Assembly: GCF_006345825.1 (NCBI RefSeq)
Contig: NZ_VCIX01000092.1
Location: 1,302,001-1,366,000 of the forward strand
Direction: 5' to 3'
From: Paenibacillus paridis
GTDB taxonomy: Bacteria; Bacillota; Bacilli; Paenibacillales; Paenibacillaceae
DNA length: 64,000 bases
In this document: positions 38,940-47,003 of the stretch, one piece after another
How the letters are laid out: each line of letters starts with the position of its first letter
How positions within the stretch are numbered: position 1 is the first letter of the stretch
The notes under the pieces: model-generated
Told to the model about the DNA's origin: nothing
Database searches by the model: none
What the model saw: only the letters and a program-made list of their open reading frames with translations
Made by a program: the position numbers and the translations under genes

Positions 38940-39839
38940 ATGCTAACAGGCGTACAGGTGCTCCTGCTTGGCGGGGATGCAAGGCAGCTAGAGGTCATAC
39001 GCAAGCTAACGGAGTTGGATGCAGCCGTAACCGTCTCCGGTTTTGATGGCTTGCATTCGTCGCTGGATGGCGCTGTGCAGGCGGAATTCGAAGAGCAGCT
39101 GTTCGAGAATGTCGATGCACTTCTGCTTCCCGCAGTGGGAACGGATGACCAAGGTCTGATCCACGCGGTATTCAGCGACCGTCAGATGCAGCTGACGGAA
39201 AGCCATTTTGCAAAACTGCCAAAGCATTGCACCGTTTATACGGGGATGGCGAAACCTTATTTACGACAGCTATGCGAGCAGCACAGTCTATCGATAGTTG
39301 AGCTATTTGACCGTGATGATGTTGCGATATACAATTCCATTCCGACTGCGGAAGGCGCACTGATGATGGCGATTCAGAACACGGATATTACCATTCATGG
39401 GTCCTCCTCTATGGTGCTAGGATTCGGCCGGACCGGCTTTACTATGGCCCGAACACTGCAAGGCTTAGGGTCAAAAGTGAAGGTTGGCGTTCGTCGATCC
39501 GAGCAGTTTGCAAGGGCTTCTGAAATGGGTTTTGAGCCTTTTTATATCAATGGTTTGTTGCAGCATGTAAGCAATATTGACTTGCTTTTTAATACAATTC
39601 CGACTATGATAGTCACAGCACAAATTATCGCAAATTTACCTTCGCGGGCCGTAATAATCGACCTCGCATCGAAGCCTGGCGGAACGGATTTTCGCTTTGC
39701 GGAGAAGCGTGGAATTAAAGCGATGCTTGCACCCGGACTTCCCGGTATCGTCGCACCCAAAACAGCTGGACGTATTATGGCGGATTGTTTAACACAGTTG
39801 ATTTTGGACGATACGATTAAGCGGGGGAATGGGATATGA
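38940..39839 (+). CDS. dpaA: Dipicolinate synthase subunit A
   Basis: 299 aa (SpoVFA). With DpaB it oxidises dihydrodipicolinate to dipicolinic acid in the mother cell, for uptake into the spore core. A Rossmann-like dinucleotide-binding stretch (VLGFGRTGFTMARTLQGLGSKV, core GFGRTGFTMA) is at ~155-175, and APGLPGIVAPKTAGRI is near the end. The start has AAAGGAG, 9-base spacer. Overlaps dpaB by 4 bases. Confidence 0.96.
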   Translation: MLTGVQVLLLGGDARQLEVIRKLTELDAAVTVSGFDGLHSSLDGAVQAEFEEQLFENVDALLLPAVGTDDQGLIHAVFSDRQMQLTESHFAKLPKHCTVYTGMAKPYLRQLCEQHSLSIVELFDRDDVAIYNSIPTAEGALMMAIQNTDITIHGSSSMVLGFGRTGFTMARTLQGLGSKVKVGVRRSEQFARASEMGFEPFYINGLLQHVSNIDLLFNTIPTMIVTAQIIANLPSRAVIIDLASKPGGTDFRFAEKRGIKAMLAPGLPGIVAPKTAGRIMADCLTQLILDDTIKRGNGI

Positions 39840-40423
39840 ATTGGTCTGGAATAACAGTGGGCTATGCCTTGTCTGGCTCACACTGTACGTTTGCTGAGGT
39901 TATGCCTGAGATCAAGCGGTTTGTCGATGCGGGTGCGAATGTCGTGCCGATCGTCTCAAATACGCTTATGACGACGGATACCCGCTTCGGAAAGTCGGAA
40001 GACTGGCAGACACAGTTGAAAGCTATTACGGGAAATGAGCTTATTTCAACGATTGTGCAAGCAGAGCCACTAGGCCCTTCCAAGCTGCTCGATGTACTTG
40101 TCATTGCGCCATGTACGGGCAATACGACAAGCAGACTGGCCAATGCGATTACCGACAGCGCCGTTTTAATGGCTGCGAAAGCGCAAATGCGTAATGGTCG
40201 GCCGCTGGTGCTTGCTATTTCAACTAATGATGGACTCGGTTTGAATGCCGCTAATATAGCGAAGCTATTGGTGGCTAAACATATTTATTTCGTTCCGTTT
40301 GGCCAAGATAACCCGGTGCAGAAGCCTAACTCGCTCGTTGCCAGAATGGATTTGGTTTTGGAAGCATGCGAAGCAGCCCTTGCGGGCAAACAACTGCAGC
40401 CCTTGCTGGTCGAACGGCATTAG
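39836..40423 (+). CDS. dpaB: Dipicolinate synthase subunit B
   Basis: 195 aa (SpoVFB), flavoprotein-like fold. N-terminal GYALSGSHCTFAEVMPEI and the central VIAPCTGNTTSRLANAITDS resemble the phosphopantothenoylcysteine-decarboxylase/flavoprotein family. It forms the enzyme with DpaA and is coupled to it by an ATGA overlap. Confidence 0.96.
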   Translation: MNWSGITVGYALSGSHCTFAEVMPEIKRFVDAGANVVPIVSNTLMTTDTRFGKSEDWQTQLKAITGNELISTIVQAEPLGPSKLLDVLVIAPCTGNTTSRLANAITDSAVLMAAKAQMRNGRPLVLAISTNDGLGLNAANIAKLLVAKHIYFVPFGQDNPVQKPNSLVARMDLVLEACEAALAGKQLQPLLVERH

Positions 40424-40455
40424 CTCACACGTCACACAGGGGGAGACGACAACAG

Positions 40456-41490
40456 ATGCCGCAACAGAAATTGTTTAATGTTGCTATAGTAGGAGCAACA
40501 GGCGCAGTAGGGGAACAAATATTAAAATTACTCGAGTCCCGAAACTTTCCTATTAACAAGCTTAAGCTATTATCTTCTGCACGTTCAGCAGGCACGAAAA
40601 TAACATTTAAAGGCGAAGTTATTACGGTTCAGGAAGCTACTCCGGATAGCTTTAAAGGTATTGAAATTGCTTTGTTCAGCGCAGGCGGCGATGTGTCGAA
40701 ATCATTTGCTCCCCACGCCGTGAAGCATGGTGCCGTTTGTATCGACAATACCAATGCATATCGCATGGACATTAATACGCCGCTTGTCGTTCCAGAGGTG
40801 AATATAGAGAAGGTTAGCGAACATAAGGGAATCATCGCTAATCCAAACTGTTCTACCATTCAAATGGTTACAGCGCTTAAGCCGCTTCAAGACCGGTTTG
40901 GCATCTCTCGCGTCATTGTTTCCACCTACCAAGCTGTTTCAGGCGCAGGAAGCCTTGCTATTGACGAAATGCTGCGCCAGACGCAAGCTTCTTTGAATGG
41001 CGAGGATATAAAGCCCTCCATATTGCCAGTTGGATCATTGCCGGTTAAGCATCAAATCGCATTTAATGCGATTCCACAAATCGACAAGTTCCAAGAGAAT
41101 GGCTATACGCTTGAGGAAATGAAGATGGTTAACGAAACGAAAAAAATTATGGATGACGAGTCTATTCAGGTGACAGCTACTTGCGTACGCGTTCCTGTCA
41201 TTTATGGTCATTCCGAATCTTTATATGTAGAGCTTAAAAACGACTACGATTTGGAAGAGGTTAAGCAGCTGCTGGCAGATGCACCGGGTGTTACGCTCGT
41301 TGACGACCCAGCAAACCAGCAATACCCTCTTGCGACTGACGCTGCCGGCAAGCCGGACGTATTTGTTGGTCGCCTAAGACGCGATCTCGGTTTCGAGCGC
41401 GGGCTTAATATGTGGATTGTATCCGATAACCTGCTCAAAGGCGCAGCATGGAATGCCGTACAAATCGCAGAACACATCGCAATAGGTTAA
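40456..41490 (+). CDS. asd: Aspartate-semialdehyde dehydrogenase
   Basis: 344 aa from the ATG at 40456 (GGGGGAGA upstream). Reduces aspartyl phosphate to the semialdehyde for lysine, DAP, threonine and methionine. NADP-binding GATGAVGE is at ~13-20, the catalytic Cys is C132 in NPNCSTIQ, and the substrate-binding RVPV and GHSESLYVEL motifs follow. It provides the input for dapA and, through dihydrodipicolinate, for dpaAB. Confidence 0.97.
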   Translation: MPQQKLFNVAIVGATGAVGEQILKLLESRNFPINKLKLLSSARSAGTKITFKGEVITVQEATPDSFKGIEIALFSAGGDVSKSFAPHAVKHGAVCIDNTNAYRMDINTPLVVPEVNIEKVSEHKGIIANPNCSTIQMVTALKPLQDRFGISRVIVSTYQAVSGAGSLAIDEMLRQTQASLNGEDIKPSILPVGSLPVKHQIAFNAIPQIDKFQENGYTLEEMKMVNETKKIMDDESIQVTATCVRVPVIYGHSESLYVELKNDYDLEEVKQLLADAPGVTLVDDPANQQYPLATDAAGKPDVFVGRLRRDLGFERGLNMWIVSDNLLKGAAWNAVQIAEHIAIG

Positions 41491-41547
41491 TGTATTAAGA
41501 TAGGGTAATTGCAGCTTCTTCCTGGATCGATCTTGGAGGATAAGTTC

Positions 41548-42762
41548 ATGCGCATCCTGATTCAAAAATTCGGGGGCACCTCTTTATCTACCGATCACGC
41601 CAGAGAACATGTTATCCATCACATTAGCAGAGAACGCGGTAATGGCTTTGCTGTTGTTGTCGTTGTTTCAGCAATGGGACGAAAAGGTGATCCGTACGCA
41701 ACGGATACCCTTTTGCAGCTCATTCGAGATAACGGGGACAGCTTGCCGATGCGTGAGCGGGATATGCTGCTAGGCTGCGGAGAATTAATTTCCGCAGCCG
41801 CTTTATGCAGCTTGGCTCTAGCAAACGGTATTCCTTCTGTCGTTTTAACCGGCGGACAGGCGGGCATTGTTACTGACGAGCAATATGGGCAAGCCCGAAT
41901 TAAAGAGGTTGTTCCAGATAAGGTACTCCGTTATTTGCGTACAGGCTCAGTCGTCATTGTAACTGGATTTCAAGGTAGCACCGCGCAAGGTGAAACAACC
42001 ACGCTTGGTCGCGGGGGCAGTGATACATCAGCTACGGCATTAGGAGCTGCGCTGCGCGCCGAGATGGTAGACATTTACACAGATGTAAACGGCATTTTGA
42101 CAGCAGATCCTAGGATTGTTGAGCAAGCGAAGCCGCTGCCTGTCGTTAGCTATGCCGAGATTTGCAATATGGCTAGACAAGGCGCCAAAGTAATTCATCC
42201 GCGTGCCGTGGAAATTGCCCAGCAAGCCCGTGTACCGCTTCGTGTCCGTTCGACCTTTTCGACCGAGACAGGCACTTTGGTAACGGATTCGGCCGAGCTT
42301 AGAGCGGAGCTGATTGTTAAAGATCGTCATGTAACGGGCATTGCCCATGTATCCGGTATAACACAAATATCGGTGAAGGCGATCGAAGGCAGAAATGACG
42401 TGCAGCTGCAGGTGTTTCAATCTATGGCCAAACATCATATTAGCGTTGATTTTATTAATGTAACGCCTAGCGGCGCCATTTATACTGTATTCGATCGGGA
42501 TGCAGAGCGGGCCGTTCAGGTATTGAAGGATTGCGGGTTTGCGCCGGCAGCCATTAATGGCTGTGCCAAAGTATCCGTAATCGGCGGAGGAATGAATGGA
42601 GAGCCTGGCGTTATGGCGCGCATCGTGGAAGCGCTGACGGAGCAGGGGATTTCGATTATGCAGTCTGCTGATTCAAATACAACGATTTGGGTGCTCGTAC
42701 GGGAAGCAGATATGGCGGACGCGCTTCGTTCTCTGCACGCGAAGTTCGAGCTTCATCGATAG
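41548..42762 (+). CDS. dapG: Aspartokinase (DapG type)
   Basis: 404 aa from the ATG at 41548 (TTGGAGGA upstream). Phosphorylates aspartate. The kinase signature QKFGGTSL is N-terminal; GRGGSDTSATALG and TDVNGILTADPRI are in the core. Two ACT domains occupy the last ~140 residues. The locus matches B. subtilis dapG, the diaminopimelate-sensitive isozyme, so DAP feedback is expected from family knowledge. Confidence 0.95.
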   Translation: MRILIQKFGGTSLSTDHAREHVIHHISRERGNGFAVVVVVSAMGRKGDPYATDTLLQLIRDNGDSLPMRERDMLLGCGELISAAALCSLALANGIPSVVLTGGQAGIVTDEQYGQARIKEVVPDKVLRYLRTGSVVIVTGFQGSTAQGETTTLGRGGSDTSATALGAALRAEMVDIYTDVNGILTADPRIVEQAKPLPVVSYAEICNMARQGAKVIHPRAVEIAQQARVPLRVRSTFSTETGTLVTDSAELRAELIVKDRHVTGIAHVSGITQISVKAIEGRNDVQLQVFQSMAKHHISVDFINVTPSGAIYTVFDRDAERAVQVLKDCGFAPAAINGCAKVSVIGGGMNGEPGVMARIVEALTEQGISIMQSADSNTTIWVLVREADMADALRSLHAKFELHR

Positions 42763-42789
42763 AGAGCAACACTTATAGGAGGAATTCAG

Positions 42790-43665
42790 ATGGAATTTGG
42801 AAGATTAATTACCGCAATGGTAACCCCATTCGATGCGGACGGTCAGATTGATTGGCAAACGACAGGCCGATTGATTGATTATTTAATTGAGGAACAGCAA
42901 AGCGATAGTCTTGTCGTTTCAGGCACTACGGGCGAATCGCCGACGCTGTCCGATGAAGAGAAGCTGGAGCTGTTCCGATTTTCTGTCAAGCATGCGAATG
43001 GACGTTGCAAGATTATTGCCGGTACGGGCAGCAACAACACGGCCCATTCCATCCATTTGACACAAAAGGCGGAGGCTGCCGGCGTTGACGGTATTTTGCT
43101 TGTCGCGCCGTATTACAATCGTCCGAGCCAAGAGGGGCTATACCAGCACTTTAAGGCTGTGGCAGAAGCAACAGCGCTGCCGGTTATTTTATATAACGTA
43201 GAAGGTCGCACTGGCGTTAACATCTCTGTGGAAACAACGCTTCGTTTGGCGCAAATCGATAATGTTGTAGCGACTAAGGATTGTGCTTCTATTGATCAGT
43301 TAATTCAAATTGTGAGCGGTGCTCCCGAGGACTTTAAAGTTTATAGCGGAGATGACGGCGCAACACTGCCCGCACTCGCTGTTGGAGGCTACGGCATTAT
43401 TAGCGTTGCAAGTCATATTATCGGCGCTGAAATGAAAGAATTGATTCAAGCTTACGTCAGCGGCAATGTGAAGGAAGCAGCTTTGATCAATGGACGCATT
43501 TTTCCAATTTTCAAAGGGTTGTTTGCTTGCCCTCATCCGGTTCCTAACCCAGTCGCAGTTAAATATGCGCTTGGCCTAAAAGATTTGCCAGTGGGCGGAG
43601 TGAGACTTCCGCTCGTTACCGTAACCGAGGCAGAAGCCGCATTCTTACGCAATTTACTCGCTTAA
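42790..43665 (+). CDS. dapA: 4-hydroxy-tetrahydrodipicolinate synthase DapA
   Basis: 291 aa. Condenses pyruvate with aspartate semialdehyde. Schiff-base Lys K163 (ATKDCAS), catalytic Tyr Y135, and the GTTGES motif (45-50). The usual YNVPGRT loop reads YNVEGRT here (E138 in place of Pro). The product is one step from dihydrodipicolinate, used both by lysine synthesis and by DpaAB. A terminator follows. Confidence 0.97.
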   Translation: MEFGRLITAMVTPFDADGQIDWQTTGRLIDYLIEEQQSDSLVVSGTTGESPTLSDEEKLELFRFSVKHANGRCKIIAGTGSNNTAHSIHLTQKAEAAGVDGILLVAPYYNRPSQEGLYQHFKAVAEATALPVILYNVEGRTGVNISVETTLRLAQIDNVVATKDCASIDQLIQIVSGAPEDFKVYSGDDGATLPALAVGGYGIISVASHIIGAEMKELIQAYVSGNVKEAALINGRIFPIFKGLFACPHPVPNPVAVKYALGLKDLPVGGVRLPLVTVTEAEAAFLRNLLA

Positions 43666-43688
43666 ATAGACGTTTTTGTTGCCTGCAG

Positions 43689-43719
43689 CCGGTGCGTCCA
43701 GCATCGGTTTTATTTTTTT
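43689..43719 (+). terminator. Intrinsic terminator after dapA
   Basis: CCGGTGC-gtcca-GCATCGG (7 bp with one G-U), then TTTTATTTTTTT. Confidence 0.85.
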
Positions 43720-43756
43720 GGGTAGCATAGGGGATAACTGCTTTATCGGGTTTCAC

Positions 43757-43786
43757 TTGTATTCCAGCTTTTTCTTCATGTATAAT
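43757..43786 (+). promoter_or_regulatory. Sigma-A promoter for the RNase J gene
   Basis: TTGTAT (43757-43762), 18-bp spacer, TATAAT (43781-43786). It predicts a start near 43793 and a leader of about 310 bases. Confidence 0.7.
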
Positions 43787-43792
43787 GAGTTC

Positions 43793-44105
43793 AAGTGACT
43801 GGGTGCGGCAAATATTTGGAAATGAACTTAACGTCAGAGCGGCATCTGACGAAACAAAGACATACTTGAAAATAGTTCGGCATCTCAACACAAAATGGAG
43901 CAGTCTTAAGCGAATTTTGCTTTTCCATAGGTAGACAAGACTTAAGGGACCATATCGGTTCACTATTTCAATAAGTTTGGCCAAGAACACAACACATGAT
44001 CACCGTTTCTAAAATGGTAGCGAAGCGCTTATTGCTTCATCAAATCTAAGAAGATGCTTACGAAGCAGCTATTGCTTCGCAAAATTTTAAGGAGGAAAGA
44101 TACAC
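43793..44105 (+). promoter_or_regulatory. Long structured 5' leader of the RNase J gene
   Basis: No open frame with a ribosome binding site is evident in this 440-base gap; after the dapA terminator it holds the promoter and this leader. A 7-bp hairpin CGTCAGA-gcggca-TCTGACG lies at 43832-43851. Two similar hairpin units starting CGAAGC and ending GCTTC lie exactly 40 bases apart, just before the ribosome binding site AAGGAGG. I infer post-transcriptional control, possibly by RNase J itself. Confidence 0.55.
44021..44080 (+). repeat. Two 40-bp-period hairpin repeats in the RNase J leader
   Basis: Unit 1 (44021-44038) is CGAAGCGCTTATTGCTTC and unit 2 (44061-44079) is CGAAGCAGCTATTGCTTCG. Each folds as GAAGC-loop-GCTTC. 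They are followed by similar A-rich and TAAG-containing tails. Confidence 0.75.
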
Positions 44106-45785
44106 TTGTCTAAGAAGAACAACCAAGATAAACTGCTCATTTTTGCACTAGGCGGAGTAGGCGAAATCGGAAAAAATATGTACGTCATCCAGTATAACAA
44201 TGACATTGTTGTTGTAGATTCGGGCTTGAAGTTTCCAGAAGAGGACATGCTCGGCATTGATATCGTAATTCCGGATATTTCGTATTTAACTGAAAATCGC
44301 GATAAGGTTCGCGGAATTATTATTACGCACGGACATGAGGATCACATTGGCGGATTGCCTTACGTACTGAAAAGCTTGAATGTTCCACTCTATGCTACGA
44401 AACTTACCCTTGGACTCATTGAAGGTAAATTGAAGGAAGCGGGCTTGCTTGGGGAAACAAAGCGTATTCTCATCAATGCAGACAGCGAAATTCAATTAGG
44501 AACGATTCGCGCTTCCTTCTTCAGAACGAACCACAGTATTCCGGATTCCGTTGGGGTTAGCCTTGATACGCCGGAAGGCACAGTCGTCCACACTGGAGAC
44601 TTTAAGTTCGACCATACTCCGGTTAATGAACAATTCGCTGACTTGCAGCGCATTGCAGAAATCGGTAAACGAGGCGTTCTGGCTCTACTATCAGATAGTA
44701 CAAATGCTGAGCGTCCTGGCTATACGCCTTCGGAAGCACAGGTTGGCGACAATCTTGAAGATATTTTCCGTAAATCATCCCAGCGCGTGGTCGTTGCGAC
44801 ATTCGCATCCAATGTGCACCGGATTCAACAAATCATCAATGCAGCCATCGCAACACGCCGTAAAATAGCTGTCGTAGGCCGCAGTATGGTAAACGTGGTC
44901 GGCATTGCATCCGACCTGGGTTACTTGAATATCCCTGAAGGCATGATTATTGAGCCGGAGGAAGTAAACAAATTGGCTGCCGATCGCGTTGTCATTTTGT
45001 GTACAGGCAGTCAAGGCGAACCGATGTCGGCGCTTACACGCATGGCGCGTTCGACACACCGTAAAGTTGACATTTTGCCTGGCGATACGGTCATTATTGC
45101 CGCTACGCCAATTCCAGGTAACGAACGTTACGTTGGCCGTACCGTTGATGAATTGTTCCGCTTGGGTGCGAACGTGATCTACGGAAATGGTTCAGTATCC
45201 GGAGTACACGTTTCCGGACACGGTAGCCAAGAAGAATTGAAACTCATGCTTAATCTGATCAAGCCAAAATATTTCATTCCAATTCACGGTGAATACCGGA
45301 TGCTCCGTCAACATGCGAAGCTGGGTGAAGCGATTGGAATCGAACGTGAAAATATATTCGTTATCGATAACGGTGACACAGTCGAGTTCCAAAACGGCGC
45401 TGGACGCAAAGGCTCTAAAGTACAAGCTGGCAACGTATTGATCGATGGTCTAGGCGTCGGTGACGTTGGTAACATCGTACTTCGCGACCGTAAGCTGTTG
45501 TCTCAGGATGGCATATTGGTAGTTGTCGTTACGTTAAGCAAACAAGACGGAGCGATTCTATCGGGTCCAGACATTATTTCTCGAGGATTCGTGTATGTCC
45601 GTGAATCCGAAGGTTTGCTTGATGAAGCAAACCGGATCGTAACCTCAACGTTAACCCGCTTGATGAATGATAAAGTAAATGAATGGGCATCGCTCAAAAC
45701 GAATGTTAAAGATGCGCTTGGACGCTTTTTGTACGAGCAAACCAGACGTCGCCCAATGATTTTGCCAATCATTATGGAAGTATAA
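44106..45785 (+). CDS. Ribonuclease J (rnjB locus)
   Basis: 559 aa with a TTG start behind AAGGAGG. A metallo-beta-lactamase/beta-CASP ribonuclease with 5'-3' exo- and endonuclease activity. The zinc motif HGHEDH is at residues 75-80 and the next metal Asp is in HTGDFKFDH. beta-CASP motifs TGSQGEPMSAL and HVSGHGSQEELKLML follow, with a C-terminal dimerisation domain. The place after dapA is that of B. subtilis rnjB (ymfA). The active-site motifs are intact, so it need not be the low-activity J2 form. Confidence 0.95.
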   Translation: MSKKNNQDKLLIFALGGVGEIGKNMYVIQYNNDIVVVDSGLKFPEEDMLGIDIVIPDISYLTENRDKVRGIIITHGHEDHIGGLPYVLKSLNVPLYATKLTLGLIEGKLKEAGLLGETKRILINADSEIQLGTIRASFFRTNHSIPDSVGVSLDTPEGTVVHTGDFKFDHTPVNEQFADLQRIAEIGKRGVLALLSDSTNAERPGYTPSEAQVGDNLEDIFRKSSQRVVVATFASNVHRIQQIINAAIATRRKIAVVGRSMVNVVGIASDLGYLNIPEGMIIEPEEVNKLAADRVVILCTGSQGEPMSALTRMARSTHRKVDILPGDTVIIAATPIPGNERYVGRTVDELFRLGANVIYGNGSVSGVHVSGHGSQEELKLMLNLIKPKYFIPIHGEYRMLRQHAKLGEAIGIERENIFVIDNGDTVEFQNGAGRKGSKVQAGNVLIDGLGVGDVGNIVLRDRKLLSQDGILVVVVTLSKQDGAILSGPDIISRGFVYVRESEGLLDEANRIVTSTLTRLMNDKVNEWASLKTNVKDALGRFLYEQTRRRPMILPIIMEV

Positions 45786-45806
45786 TCAAGCTAATAAAGC
45801 TGATAG

Positions 45807-45863
45807 AGAATCGCTTGCCCATCCCGCCATTGCCGCGGCGGAGGCAAGCGATTCTTTTTTTGT
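45807..45863 (+). terminator. Intrinsic terminator after the RNase J gene
   Basis: AGAATCGCTTGCC pairs with GGCAAGCGATTCT around a GC-rich interior, followed by TTTTTTTG. Confidence 0.93.
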
Positions 45864-45895
45864 TTAAGGCTACTATGCCAGGGTATGACCTTTTT

Positions 45896-45925
45896 TGTAT
45901 AAATTCGGCGTCAGACCTCATACTA
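45896..45925 (+). promoter_or_regulatory. Sigma-G-type promoter for tepA
   Basis: TGTATA (45896-45901), 17-bp spacer, CATACTA (45919-45925). This fits the forespore sigma-G consensus (TGnATA, 17-18, CATACTA). It lies 36 bases before the tepA GTG start and just after a terminator. Confidence 0.75.
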
Positions 45926-45960
45926 TGACGAGCAATATTTCAATAAGAGGGGGACTGTAC

Positions 45961-46713
45961 GTGTATTGGAATACAAAAATGGATGTTACCTCAGAACAGC
46001 CGGAGCCGAACGCGGATGAGAAAAGAAAGGCGAATGCTGTTGTCGAAACGATTCAACAGCTTGGTCAGACGAGCGCACCGGCACTGACGGAATCCAATAT
46101 ATTTTGCATGACGATTATTGGTCAGGTGGAGGGTCATCTGGTATTGCCGCCGCAAAATAAGACGACCAAATATGAGCATTTGATTCCACAGCTGGTAGCC
46201 GCAGAACAAAACCATAAAATCGAAGGTGTCTTCATTATCCTCAATACGGTTGGCGGCGATGTGGAAGCGGGCCTTGCCATTGCGGAAATGATTTCTTCTC
46301 TTTCCAAACCTACCGTAACTCTTGTCCTTGGCGGAGGTCACTCCATTGGCGTGCCTATTGCGGTTGCGGGCGACATGTCGTTTATTGCAGAAACAGCGAC
46401 AATGACGATACATCCGATCCGATTGAACGGATTAGTCATCGGTGTTCCACAAACTTTTGAATATTTGGATAAAATGCAGGAGCGGGTTGTCCGTTTCGTG
46501 ACCTCCCACTCCAACGTCACGGAGCACACGTTTAAGGAGCTCATGTTTAAAACGGGCGAGCTCACCCGAGATATTGGGACAACAGTGATTGGCTCTGACG
46601 CTGTAAAGCATGGATTAATTGATGCGGTAGGCGGCCTTGGTGAAGCGCTAAAAGAATTAAATCGAAGGATTGAATCTTCGAAGGCAGGCAGAATAGAGGT
46701 GAACAGCGTATGA
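45961..46713 (+). CDS. tepA: TepA, ClpP-like serine protease
   Basis: 250 aa from the GTG at 45961 (AGAGGGGG, 7-base spacer); an open stretch upstream runs through the promoter and is not used. ClpP fold: [19 protein letters not shown], nucleophile S128 in GGGHSIG and catalytic H151 in MTIHPIR. In B. subtilis TepA is a forespore-made protease acting in spore outgrowth. The sigma-G-type promoter just upstream agrees with that. ylzJ overlaps its 3' end. Confidence 0.92.
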   Translation: MYWNTKMDVTSEQPEPNADEKRKANAVVETIQQLGQTSAPALTESNIFCMTIIGQVEGHLVLPPQNKTTKYEHLIPQLVAAEQNHKIEGVFIILNTVGGDVEAGLAIAEMISSLSKPTVTLVLGGGHSIGVPIAVAGDMSFIAETATMTIHPIRLNGLVIGVPQTFEYLDKMQERVVRFVTSHSNVTEHTFKELMFKTGELTRDIGTTVIGSDAVKHGLIDAVGGLGEALKELNRRIESSKAGRIEVNSV

Positions 46714-46922
46714 CGATTTATACGAATATGCCCCTTGAGCTGGTGTTTGAGGGCATGAATGATGAGTCCGCGCAAATTCAGGAAGTTTGGTACAGCGGAG
46801 TTAGGATGCAAGTGACGCCAGTTGCACCCGGAATGGGGAAAATTGTCCGTTTAATTGATTGCAGCCTGAACGATTATTTAAACCCCAATCTCATGCCTGG
46901 CATGATTGTACATTACAATTAA
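46710..46922 (+). CDS. YlzJ-like protein
   Basis: 70 aa. A small protein family found next to tepA in spore formers; no known activity. [16 protein letters not shown] and the ending [10 protein letters not shown] are typical. The ATG overlaps the tepA stop by 4 bases, so they are probably made together in the forespore. Confidence 0.85.
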   Translation: MTIYTNMPLELVFEGMNDESAQIQEVWYSGVRMQVTPVAPGMGKIVRLIDCSLNDYLNPNLMPGMIVHYN

Positions 46923-46973
46923 AGGGCAAACGGACGTTCGTACGAATGTCTCATAGGCACATTTGTCCACCTA

Positions 46974-46982
46974 TGGTATAAT
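46974..46982 (+). promoter_or_regulatory. Extended -10 promoter for spoIIIE/ftsK
   Basis: TGGTATAAT (46974-46982) is a good extended -10 with no clear -35 at the right distance. The start site would lie ~15 bases before the translation start, giving a very short leader. Confidence 0.5.
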
Positions 46983-47003
46983 CTTTTACCAGAGGTGACG
47001 AAA

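Noticed and set aside
44021-44080. CRISPR-like repeat-spacer appearance in the RNase J leader
   Set aside because: Only two imperfect copies of ~19 bases, no cas genes, and the units fold as hairpins in a 5' leader.
43666-44105. Possible small gene in the dapA-RNase J gap
   Set aside because: No frame with a ribosome binding site and a protein-like composition on the + strand; the minus-strand frame there overlaps the dapA end and terminator.
45895-45960. Upstream extension of the tepA frame
   Set aside because: It runs through the sigma-G promoter and start site and has no ribosome binding site; the GTG at 45961 does.
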